Shown here piece by piece: positions 15,794-22,964 of a stretch of 49,337 bases of DNA; the first letter of the stretch is position 1; each line of letters opens with the position of its first letter. The translations under genes and the position numbers were made by a program. The notes under the pieces were generated by a model. It ran no database searches and was not told the origin of the DNA. It saw nothing but the letters and a program-made list of their open reading frames with translations. The stretch is from contig CAJUFO010000026.1 in the NCBI GenBank assembly GCA_910585615.1, positions 1 through 49,337 on the forward strand, written 5' to 3'. The stretch is from an uncultured Acetatifactor sp. GTDB lineage: Bacteria; Bacillota; Clostridia; Lachnospirales; Lachnospiraceae.

Positions 15794-17563
15794 TCACCTC
15801 CCAACGTTTTCCGCCCGGCTCCCGTAGAAGGCCGCGTATTTCCGGCTCCGTCCCATCAGCTCCTCATGGGTCCCCCAGGCCTCCAGCCTGCCCCCGTCCA
15901 TGAACAGAATCCTGTCCGCACGCCTGGCCACGGACATGTCGTGGGATATGAGGAGCATGCTCCTGCCGTCCGTCAGGCGGAAAAGTTCCTCCAGCATCCG
16001 GCGGGAGGCTATTGGGTCCAGGGCGGCGGAGGGCTCGTCCAGCACGGCTATCTCAAAATCGTCAAAACGCAGTCTGGAAACCGCTATCTGTTGCCGCTGC
16101 CCGCCGGACAGCACCAGGCCTTCCCCATCGTACTCCCTGCCAAGGATGCGCCCCAGGCTGGCGGCCAGCTCCTCCCTGCCCATCCGCACCAGCTCCTCCC
16201 GAAGCTTCCGCTCCTCTTGCGCCGCGCATTCCCTCATCAGGATGTTTTCCGCCAGAGAGAGGGAGAACAGCCTGTACTCCTGAAAGGCCGCGGAGAATTT
16301 CTCCCGATATGCCTCCAGCCGGTACCGGTTCACGTTTACCCCGTTATACAGAATCTCTCCCCTGTCCGCGGGGTAGAGGCCCAGCAGAAGCTTGACCAGA
16401 GTGGACTTCCCGGCGCCGTTATAGCCCAGGACGGACAGCTTCTCGCTTGCCTCCAGCCGGAAGGACACATCCCGCAGCGCCCAGCGCCTGCCGTCATAGG
16501 AGAACCATACATGCCGAAATTCCAGGGTCTCGAAAGGGCCGGGGAGAAGGCCCTCCGGCCGCGCGTCTTCCGGCGGCAGCTTAAGGAATTCCCGCAGAGC
16601 CCCCAACTGTACGGCGTATCCGCAGAAATTCTCGTAGGATTTATAGATCTTCCTGATTCGGGAGACCATGTTCATCACCGCCACGAACATGACGGAAAAG
16701 CCGGACGCAGAGAAGCCGGACGCAGACGCCGATGCCCAGATTCCGTAGATATAACAGGCAACCATGATCAGGGTGATGGAGCATTCCGTCCCCAGCAGGC
16801 TCCAGCCGAACAGGGACAGGCGGTATCTGTCATGCACCCTCCCGCTGCCCTCATAGCCTTCCTCATAATGCCTGTCCGCGATTTTCCCCGCCTCCGTGAT
16901 CCGGAACGTCCCAGCCAGCTCCTTTGTCATCCAGGCTTCCTGCGCGTACTGCTTCTTCCGCGTCCAGAACGCCAGCTCCAGCTTCTTCTCCGAAAGCAGG
17001 CCGCCGTACTTTCTGCTCACCACGATCATGGGGACCGTGAAGGCGATATAGGCAAGGAGGCCCGGGGAAATGGCTGCCGCAGCCGCGGCCGCGCCAAACA
17101 GGGCAGCCGCGTTGCCCAGGGTCTGGACAAAGTCCGAATACGCCGCGAACACCGTGTCCGGGACAGCGCCCTGCACCTGCCGGACCGTCGTGTAGAATTC
17201 GCTGTTCTCGTAGTGGCAAAGCGGAAGCTTTTTTGCATGTGCCATCACGATTCTCTCCAGATACCGCTTTATCCTCAGGTCGCTGGCCGGCTTCACGCGG
17301 CAGTCGTAGAAGTTCTGGAGGACGCTTGCCAGGATGTCCGCTGCGACCACAATGCCAAGCACCCTTATCCCGTCAGAAAGCGGCCTTTCCTCCAGAATCA
17401 TCGCCGTCAGGGTCTCCAGCAGCCAGACCGAGTTCACCACTGTCAGAATGCTCCCCAGGGCGGAAAGGGCACATTCCGCCAGAACCTTTCCGGGCGCTTT
17501 TCCCATGAATATCTTTGCCGTAAACAGCAGCGGCTCCATGGCCGAAGATTTTTCTGTCTTCAT
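15794..17563 (-). CDS. ABC exporter (fused permease-ATPase), partner gene
   Basis: A 589-residue ABC half-transporter with a six-helix membrane domain and an ATPase domain carrying Walker A GYNGAGKST, signature LSGGQRQQI, Walker B IAVLDEPSAALDP and an H-loop SHDMS. The last reads His-Asp rather than the His-Arg of most exporters, a form shared by non-drug exporters. A hydrophobic Ala/Ser/Gly run (ASASASGFSASGFS) occurs in the fifth helix region. The start is ATG 17563 with GGGAGG six bases upstream; a second ATG at 17587 adds eight residues and would nearly touch the stop of the regulator gene. It lies 28 bases downstream of the XRE-PolC gene and six bases before the next exporter gene. Confidence 0.88.
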   Translation of the reverse strand: MKTEKSSAMEPLLFTAKIFMGKAPGKVLAECALSALGSILTVVNSVWLLETLTAMILEERPLSDGIRVLGIVVAADILASVLQNFYDCRVKPASDLRIKRYLERIVMAHAKKLPLCHYENSEFYTTVRQVQGAVPDTVFAAYSDFVQTLGNAAALFGAAAAAAAISPGLLAYIAFTVPMIVVSRKYGGLLSEKKLELAFWTRKKQYAQEAWMTKELAGTFRITEAGKIADRHYEEGYEGSGRVHDRYRLSLFGWSLLGTECSITLIMVACYIYGIWASASASGFSASGFSVMFVAVMNMVSRIRKIYKSYENFCGYAVQLGALREFLKLPPEDARPEGLLPGPFETLEFRHVWFSYDGRRWALRDVSFRLEASEKLSVLGYNGAGKSTLVKLLLGLYPADRGEILYNGVNVNRYRLEAYREKFSAAFQEYRLFSLSLAENILMRECAAQEERKLREELVRMGREELAASLGRILGREYDGEGLVLSGGQRQQIAVSRLRFDDFEIAVLDEPSAALDPIASRRMLEELFRLTDGRSMLLISHDMSVARRADRILFMDGGRLEAWGTHEELMGRSRKYAAFYGSRAENVGR

Positions 17564-17591
17564 ATGCTCCCTCCCATCCTGTGCCAAATCC

Positions 17592-19103
17592 TTACAGCAG
17601 CCGCCGGAAATCCTCCGGATGATGGACCTTGATCCACAGCAGAGTCAGGGCATACTTTACGCTCACGATTCCCTGGGATTTGGGGAACAGATAGGGAACC
17701 TTTTCCAGCCTGGAAATGTAATGCTCCTCCACGCCGATGTCCCGGAGCATGGCCTTTGTATGCGGATCCATTCCCTGTCCGCGGTACGCTCCTCTTCTGG
17801 CCCTGTCCATGACGGCGTAGGCCAGCCCGAAGTCGTAGTACCCGTGCTCCTTCAGCCTGGAATCCAGATACCGGAACACATCGTCCCGGTATACGATTGC
17901 TTCCGACAGAGACGCTATCCCCCGGATGAACGCGGAGGCCTCCTCCCGGGGAAGCGCGGAGGCCAGAAGCCCGATCCCGTATACGGCGATCGCATCGCCC
18001 AAATGCCCGGGCCGGAACCTGGCCAGGAGCTCTTTCATGTCATACAGGCCGAAGTCCGGGATTCCGTCTGTCTCGCCGCGCAGCAGCAGCTCCACGGCTT
18101 CTCTGTCCAGGATGTCGATGTCGGAGCGGGCCACATCTACCCTGCGCTCCAGCGCGGCGCATCTTTCATAGGCATCATAGGACAGCAGCGAGATGTACGG
18201 TTTTCCGTATATCCTGTCCTGGTACTCGACCTGGCTGCATCTGACGGCGCATGTCCCGTTCGCATGCCCCATGCCCATGGGGGAGCACACAAAGGTCCTG
18301 ACCTTCGATACGCCGGGCCTCGCCATGGATTCCGCCGGCGGCTCCAGGACGGTGACCATGTAGCCGGGCAGGCCGCTCAGGAGAATGCTTTTGGCGGTCT
18401 CGTAGAAGCCCTCGCATAGGACGAGCTCGAACCCCATGTTCCTGCCTATGGTATGGCGGAGAACCTCGAAGGGCATGTCGTGTCCGTCCCGGACAAGGGG
18501 CGTGCCGCAGCGGGCGCATGCTTTCGGCGCCAGCATCCAGCCGTCGGCCATGCCTGGGACGAATTCCACTGCCCTGCACCTGGGGCAATGGTAATGGGCC
18601 GGCAGGGGGTTGACGTCGGACGCGCCGAACAGGTAGGCCAGGAAGGAGGCCCCCGCGCTGCCCTGGAGGAAGACGGGCATCCCGCTCTCCTCGGCCTTCT
18701 TCGCCATGGCGGAAATCACGCGGAAGAACTGGACGATATCCGTATTCGCAAGGACCAGCTTTTCGTTTTCAAACCGGCTGACGATCTCGATGGGAGGCCT
18801 GTCGCCGTATCTTTCCCTCAGATGCCGGTACGCCTCGTCCCATAGCCGATCCCGCCATGGCTCCGACAGGCATCCGGCGCTCCCGGCCCGTGGATATTCG
18901 GCCCCGATCAGGAGCGCGTCCGCCGTCACCCCCAGCACGGCGCTGAGCTTGTACAGCAACTGGCTCTTGGGCCTGGCCACTCCCCTCTCCCACTTCGAGA
19001 CAGCCTTGCCGGACACGCCCAGGAGGCTGCCCAACTGATACTGGGACAGGCCCTGCTGCTTTCTTTTTTCGTATAGGAATTGTCCGAACAGGTTTTCTTC
19101 CAT
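17592..19103 (-). CDS. XRE regulator fused to a non-catalytic PolC polymerase segment
   Basis: A 503-residue protein. Residues 1-65 are an XRE helix-turn-helix (QYQLGSLLGVSGKAVSKWERG). Residues about 85-503 align, from knowledge of the family, with the palm and fingers of Gram-positive PolC: GSAGASFLAYLFG (148-160), VNPLPAHYHCPRC (164-176), a second Cys pair CARC (196-199), DGHDMPFE (206-213), GIPDFG (347-352), LSEAIVYRDDVFRYL (399-413), and YLFPKSQG plus KVHHP near the end. The PolC motif PDIDLNFSG, which holds two catalytic Asp, reads GFELVLCEG (224-232) here, so both are gone; the third (Asp330 in DIDIL) is kept. The PHP, exonuclease and OB domains are missing. It cannot be a working polymerase. 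It heads an operon with two ABC exporters and is probably their regulator. GGAG precedes the ATG. Confidence 0.85.
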   Translation of the reverse strand: MEENLFGQFLYEKRKQQGLSQYQLGSLLGVSGKAVSKWERGVARPKSQLLYKLSAVLGVTADALLIGAEYPRAGSAGCLSEPWRDRLWDEAYRHLRERYGDRPPIEIVSRFENEKLVLANTDIVQFFRVISAMAKKAEESGMPVFLQGSAGASFLAYLFGASDVNPLPAHYHCPRCRAVEFVPGMADGWMLAPKACARCGTPLVRDGHDMPFEVLRHTIGRNMGFELVLCEGFYETAKSILLSGLPGYMVTVLEPPAESMARPGVSKVRTFVCSPMGMGHANGTCAVRCSQVEYQDRIYGKPYISLLSYDAYERCAALERRVDVARSDIDILDREAVELLLRGETDGIPDFGLYDMKELLARFRPGHLGDAIAVYGIGLLASALPREEASAFIRGIASLSEAIVYRDDVFRYLDSRLKEHGYYDFGLAYAVMDRARRGAYRGQGMDPHTKAMLRDIGVEEHYISRLEKVPYLFPKSQGIVSVKYALTLLWIKVHHPEDFRRLL

Positions 19104-19128
19104 GGGCGCTCCTTTATTATCTCTCTGT

Positions 19129-19161
19129 AGTATATATTTCTGGCCGTTTCCGCGGACGGCC
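19129..19161 (-). promoter_or_regulatory. Promoter and candidate operator of the XRE-PolC operon
   Basis: A minus-strand -10 TATACT (19134-19129) lies 26 bases upstream of the ATG. The -35 position is poor, but a perfect inverted repeat GGCCGT(8)ACGGCC (19142-19161) covers it. This is a plausible binding site for the XRE domain encoded just downstream. Confidence 0.5.
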
Positions 19162-19216
19162 TATAGGAATATTATATGGACATGAGGGGCGGGCGGCAAG
19201 GGAAAAGAGTCGACCT

Positions 19217-19480
19217 GTGGTAGAGATTTCGGGCAGCGCGAATGCGGAATCCGGGGTTGTGGATTTCCATATGGCAGACCTGATCCGCACCTATTTCGAC
19301 ATGGACGGCCGTCACATACAGTTCAACGCGGCAGGGCGGGAGACACTGCCGACGGCCCAGAGGGATCCGGAGGAGCACCTGGATTCGATCGTCCGGGTGG
19401 CGGGCTGCAGCGACTGCTTCTGCAACCTGGACAAGCCCCTCCAGGACGAGATTATCGAGCGGACAGAGCAGGGATTCTAG
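19217..19480 (+). pseudogene. Glycyl-radical enzyme C-terminal remnant (HypD copy)
   Basis: From MADLIRTYFDMDG onward this frame copies the last 70 residues of the HypD gene at 26909-29290. The glycyl radical site is kept as RVAGCSDCFC where the parent reads RVAGYSDYFR: the Gly is present but two Tyr and one Arg have become Cys. The catalytic Cys/Glu part of the enzyme is absent. There is no convincing ribosome binding site and the first 18 codons are unrelated to the parent. I read it as a decayed duplicate. The alternative, a stand-alone glycyl radical domain of YfiD/GrcA type, is less likely but not excluded, because the frame is still open. Confidence 0.75.
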
Positions 19481-19749
19481 GAAAAATCGAGGAGCCGCCC
19501 TTACAGGCAGCTCCCCTTACAACGCTCTTGCCGGATTCTTCAGAATAGTGTCAATTGTTCATATTTTCCCGGAAAATCATGCAGATCTCGAAAGCAGGCA
19601 TCAACGTCACGGAGGATTCCATACCTCTCGCAGACACTGTGGAAAAGCCCCATGAGCTCGCCGTTCCTGTCGCCGGCCAGCTCATAGATACCCGTATTTC
19701 TGATGGTATCTCTGCCTCAGGCCCGGGAAGCGCCTGTCCAGCGCCTGAT
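19268..19749. repeat. Degenerate duplicate of 29077-29697
   Basis: This 482-base block repeats, in the same order and orientation, the end of hypD, the following intergenic DNA and the 3' end of the SPL-type radical SAM gene. Relative to the other copy it lacks about 136 bases of the intergenic part and carries scattered substitutions. Confidence 0.85.
19540..19749 (-). pseudogene. Radical SAM (SPL-type) C-terminal remnant
   Basis: Read on the minus strand this is the last 70 residues of the radical SAM gene at 29486-30373. It begins QALDRRFPGLRQRYHQKYGY, then loses bases relative to the parent (TATCTATGAG for TATTCCTATGAG), which shifts the frame. It resumes as YELAGDRNGELMGLF and ends with the parental YEQLTLF stop. 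No radical SAM cluster motif is present. Non-functional relic. Confidence 0.8.
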
Positions 19750-19754
19750 TTCGC

Positions 19755-20096
19755 TTAGGAACCCTTTCCAGCGCCTGTGCGGCATTTGTAAATCAGCAAT
19801 GCGGCAAAATGGCAGACAGCCATGCTGGCCGCCAGGTTTAGTAAAGGGACAAAAAAACCGTCTGCTCCCTGCATGACATGAAAAAGAATCCGGTTCTTCA
19901 TTGGCTGCTCATCCATGCGAATCAACTCCAACCATGCGAAAAAACCATATCTATAGGTGCAGAAGCCGTTAGAACACGCAATACCTACAGGCCACAGCGC
20001 AGTCACAAACAGGAGGAGCAAAGCTAATGGTATCGTTTTTAAAATATTCTTTGGTGAGCATACAACTTTAAAGAAAGTCACCATTTCAATCCTCAT
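19755..20096 (-). CDS. Small membrane protein of unknown function
   Basis: A 113-residue protein with two or three hydrophobic segments (about 18-38, IPLALLLLFVTALWPVG, and 80-103, FFVPLLNLAASMAVCHFAALLIY) and several cysteines. I do not recognise the family. Its start overlaps the stop of the secreted-protein gene upstream by four bases (ATGA), so the two are translationally coupled. The pair lies in the AT-rich island flanked by pseudogenes, and its base composition differs from the rest of the window, which suggests recent transfer. A role as immunity, anchoring or export partner of the secreted protein is possible but not shown. Confidence 0.55.
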   Translation of the reverse strand: MRIEMVTFFKVVCSPKNILKTIPLALLLLFVTALWPVGIACSNGFCTYRYGFFAWLELIRMDEQPMKNRILFHVMQGADGFFVPLLNLAASMAVCHFAALLIYKCRTGAGKGS

Positions 20097-20755
20097 TGTT
20101 CGTAATTACGATAGCTGTCAGTGTATAAAAAAGTCTGTTCCGTAGACACTGAAAGAATAGTATCTGGAATTCCGTAAGTTAATATGCCAGTAGCAGTCAC
20201 ATCAGCGGAAGTTTTATAATAGGAAATATCAAATCCACCAGTTACGTGATCCCAGCTCCCAACAGCAACCCCCACTTGTTTACTATTATAAACATCACCG
20301 TCCATAAAGTATAAATCTTTGCTCAAAGTTGCATGATAGTAAATTCTAATCCAACAAACACCAATGTTTGGGATACCAGCAAAAACATCAGCAGATCTAT
20401 CGTAAGTTGTCCATGGACGGTCATGTATATGGGGAGCAATGGCAGGCTCCGCAGAAACTCCAACTACCGTAGTTTTAACATTTTCAGCATCTACATAAAG
20501 AGAATGAATGTAATTCTCTAAATCTTCATCAGAAAAATCCTCCATAAAAGCAAGATTTTCTTCACTTACTTTAGTCCAGTCAATTTGAACGTAAGTCTTG
20601 TCAGAGTTGTACTTTTCAATAAGCGATTCCAGCCGGGAAATCTTCTGAACCATTTCCGCATCGTTTGATAGTGCACTTGCATAAACGGTAGAACTAAAAA
20701 ACATACCTAAACAAAGAACCACAATCAACAGATACTGTAGTTTCGTTTTCCTCAT
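20093..20755 (-). CDS. Secreted protein of unknown function
   Basis: A 220-residue protein with a clear signal peptide (MRKTKLQYLLIVVLCLGMFF...STVYA, cleavage probably after residue 26). A helical Glu/Asp/Lys-rich segment (about 30-85) is followed by a beta-rich C-terminal domain from about 92 (VVGVSAEPAIAPHIHD) to the end, with aromatic strands such as VCWIRIYYHATL and GVAVGSWDHVTGGFDISYY. No catalytic motif or cell-wall anchor is visible. AGGATAAGG precedes the ATG. It is AT-rich, unlike its surroundings, and coupled to the small membrane protein gene. I cannot place it in a family; an exported effector, bacteriocin-like or surface protein are all possible. Confidence 0.65.
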   Translation of the reverse strand: MRKTKLQYLLIVVLCLGMFFSSTVYASALSNDAEMVQKISRLESLIEKYNSDKTYVQIDWTKVSEENLAFMEDFSDEDLENYIHSLYVDAENVKTTVVGVSAEPAIAPHIHDRPWTTYDRSADVFAGIPNIGVCWIRIYYHATLSKDLYFMDGDVYNSKQVGVAVGSWDHVTGGFDISYYKTSADVTATGILTYGIPDTILSVSTEQTFLYTDSYRNYEQ

Positions 20756-20789
20756 AATCCTTATCCTTTCTTATTGTGAAAACAGATAT

Positions 20790-20822
20790 TCATAGTAACC
20801 TGGTTGAAAATAAACTGCTCAT
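20790..20822 (-). CDS. Possible 10-residue leader peptide ORF
   Basis: Between the promoter at 20853-20881 and the secreted-protein gene, GGGAGGTG (20836-20829) lies six bases before an ATG that opens a ten-codon frame, MSSLFSTRLL, then stop. The site is stronger than that of the main gene 35 bases further on. It could be a regulatory leader peptide; equally it may be the truncated start of a lost gene. Confidence 0.35.
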   Translation of the reverse strand: MSSLFSTRLL

Positions 20823-20852
20823 CGGATTCACCTCCCTATTATTGATAGATCT

Positions 20853-20881
20853 ATTATACAACATACTTATAATAAAATCAA
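20853..20881 (-). promoter_or_regulatory. Promoter of the secreted/membrane protein pair
   Basis: Minus-strand -35 TTGATT (20881-20876), 17-base spacer, -10 TATAAT (20858-20853), in strongly AT-rich DNA. This near-consensus promoter reads into the leader ORF and the 20093-20755 gene. Confidence 0.65.
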
Positions 20882-20999
20882 TATTTATTATTATTTTTTT
20901 GTCTTCTTTTTATTTACAATGGAGAATAAGTCGAAACACGCAAGTATGCCAAATATTATTTTATACAAATTGCACTGTATTCCTATTTGTGAAGCGAAG

Positions 21000-21410
21000 T
21001 CATCCGTAACACTGTACACGGCAATTCCATTGACTATACCGCACAAAAGATTGGCCGTCCATCAGGCAGTCTTGGATATGAGGCATAAGGTGCTCATGGT
21101 GCCGCAGCATCTCCCCGAAATAAGCCATGTCTGCCTTGACGAGGTGTCCTAATTCGATGAGACCTTCGTCCTTGACTGCATAAGGAAAAGGAAATGGACG
21201 GCTCCATCCCAAGAAGCCCGTGCAGGTATGGCGTGAAAGCCGCAAAAAGGGACATCTCCAATGAGCATCTGCGCGTCTACACAGGCGGCCAGCGTTGACT
21301 GCCAGGGTGCCCTCGAAGCCAAAGAGCCAGTCCAGAATCTCCATGAGCTTCTCCGGATTGGAGCAGTTCTTGGTAATCATGAAGTTGCCGCACTTCATGA
21401 CATTGGCCAT
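21000..21410 (-). pseudogene. Remnant of a sugar-ABC solute-binding protein
   Basis: The start of this frame, FMITKNCSNPEKLMEILDWLFGFEGTLAVNAG, matches the conserved C-terminal region of LplA-type extracellular solute-binding proteins (residues where the lobes meet). The rest of the frame is not recognisable, and the N-terminus with signal peptide is missing. It follows two permease fragments on the same strand, so the three are what is left of one operon. Confidence 0.6.
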
Positions 21411-21535
21411 CTACAGCTTCATTATAATGGCTTCCACATCCTCCACCATGTCCAGGTTGATGTTCTGGTTCATCAGCAGAATCTCCCGTAGGAACACCTG
21501 TAATGTCTACAGGTTTTTGTCGCTTAAAATCCGCT
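21411..21535 (-). pseudogene. Fragment of a YtcP/LplC-type sugar permease
   Basis: On the minus strand, LQVFLREILLMNQN (about 21516-21475) and the following acidic helix match the region after the second transmembrane helices in YtcP/LplC permeases, and the frame then stops at 21413. A stop codon also precedes it. Only about 40 codons remain, between the LplB-type fragment and the solute-binding remnant. Confidence 0.5.
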
Positions 21536-21539
21536 ACAG

Positions 21540-21850
21540 CCAGTTCGCCCCGTCCATCTCCGCCGCTTCATGGAGCTGGGCATTAATTCCCGCCAGCGCC
21601 GCAGTGAAGATGATGGAGCTCAAGCCTGTCCTCTGCCAGATGCCGGATATGATGTAAATCGAGCGGAGCAGCACCGCGCTTCCCATGAAGTTCACCGATT
21701 CCTGCCGAAGAACGCCAGCAGCCTGTTCACCAGGCCTGTGGAAGGGGACAGGAACATGGTAAACATGGAAACCGTCTTTTGTAATCCTTCTTTACCAAAT
21801 GTTTTCAGGGTTGTGGATTTCCCTATGGCATAGTAGAATGGAAGTATCAG
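21540..21850 (-). pseudogene. Fragment of an LplB-type sugar permease
   Basis: Read on the minus strand with one frame break near 21696, the text FLSPSTGLVNRLLAFFG...NFMGSAVLLRSIYIISGIWQ and AALAGINAQLHEAAEMDGAN is the middle of an LplB/UgpA-type permease, including the EAA loop that contacts the ATPase. Both ends are lost and a TAG follows the EAA loop. A clear pseudogene and the first member of the decayed operon. Confidence 0.7.
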
Positions 21851-21911
21851 AAACACAGGTTTTCGTCGGCGCGGCAGGGCGGGCTGCATTCCGTCAGGAT
21901 TGGAGGTAGTA

Positions 21912-22863
21912 ATGGCAAGGACTGTCGGTATCGGACATCAGGATTTCGGACAGGTGATCCAAAGCAATTGCTTTTACATCGATAAAACAGGATTCATCAG
22001 GGAATGGTGGGAGAATCAGGACGCGGTGACACTGATTACCCGGCCCAGGCGTTTCGGCAAGACGCTGAACATGAGCATGATGGAGCATTTCTTCTCCGTG
22101 GACTATGCGGACAAGGGACATCTGTTCGAAGGGCTGTCCATCTGGCAGAAAAAATCCCCTGACGGGGCAAAATCCCCTGAAGGGGATTACAAGTACCGGG
22201 GACTACAGGGCACCTATCCTGTCATCTCCCTGAGTTTTGCCGACGTAAAGGCACAGCTGTTTTCCGACGCGCGGAAGATGATCTGCCAGATTATAGCGAA
22301 TCTGTACAATAAATATGACTTCCTCCTAAAGAGTGGATGCCTCAACGAAAACGAACAGGCCTCCTACAGACAGGTGTCCGCAGAGATGGAGGATTATATG
22401 GCTGCCGCTTCCCTGAAGACGCTGGCCGACTATCTCTCCCGGTATTATGGAAAAAAGGTAATCATCCTCCTGGATGAATATGACACTCCCATGCAGGAAG
22501 CCTATGTATACGGATATTGGCCGGAGATAGTGGGCTTCATCAGGGCTCTCTTCAACTCCACATTCAAGACGAACCCTTTCCTGGAGCGGGCCATCATGAC
22601 AGGAATCACGCGCATGAGCAAGGAATCTATCTTTTCCGATCTGAACAACCTGGAAGTAGTAACTACAACTTCGGAAAAAAACGCCGACTCCTTTGGCTTT
22701 ACAGAAGCAGAGGTATTCGCCGCATTGGATGAATTTGGCGTGATATCTATAATCCCTGGTCCATCCTGAACTTTCTGGACAAGGGAAAACTCACCACCTA
22801 CTGGGCCAACACCTGGGGATATGGGGCAGCCAGAGAAATCAAGATAGCAGAATCGTATGCATA
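21912..22863 (+). pseudogene. AAA-ATPase-like/DUF1703 family gene with internal deletion
   Basis: The N-terminal 275 codons are a normal AAA-ATPase-like protein (PF09820): FGQVIQSNCFYIDKTGFI, Walker A-like TRPRRFGKTLNMSMM and Walker B-like VIILLDEYDTPMQ. At about 22740 the text jumps from ALDEFG to DIYNPWSILNFLDKGKL in another frame, so about 25-30 codons that normally lie between are deleted and the frame is shifted. The C-terminal PD-(D/E)XK nuclease half of the family is missing; the frame ends soon after in a foreign tail (22863). The start is ATG 21912 behind GGAGGT. These genes are common, frequently decayed repeats in Clostridia and Bacteroidetes. Confidence 0.8.
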
Positions 22864-22964
22864 AAACAGCAATAGTCAACTATCATTTCCACCCCGATTC
22901 CTTTAACATAGTAAATAGTAAAAGCATCGATTCCGCACAAAAAAACCGAAAGGAGAACACTACA

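Noticed and set aside
20776..21152. Plus-strand frames in the AT-rich gap (20776-21009, 20919-21152)
   Set aside because: They cross the promoter and leader of the minus-strand secreted-protein gene and the solute-binding remnant; hydrophobic runs come from AT-rich codons.
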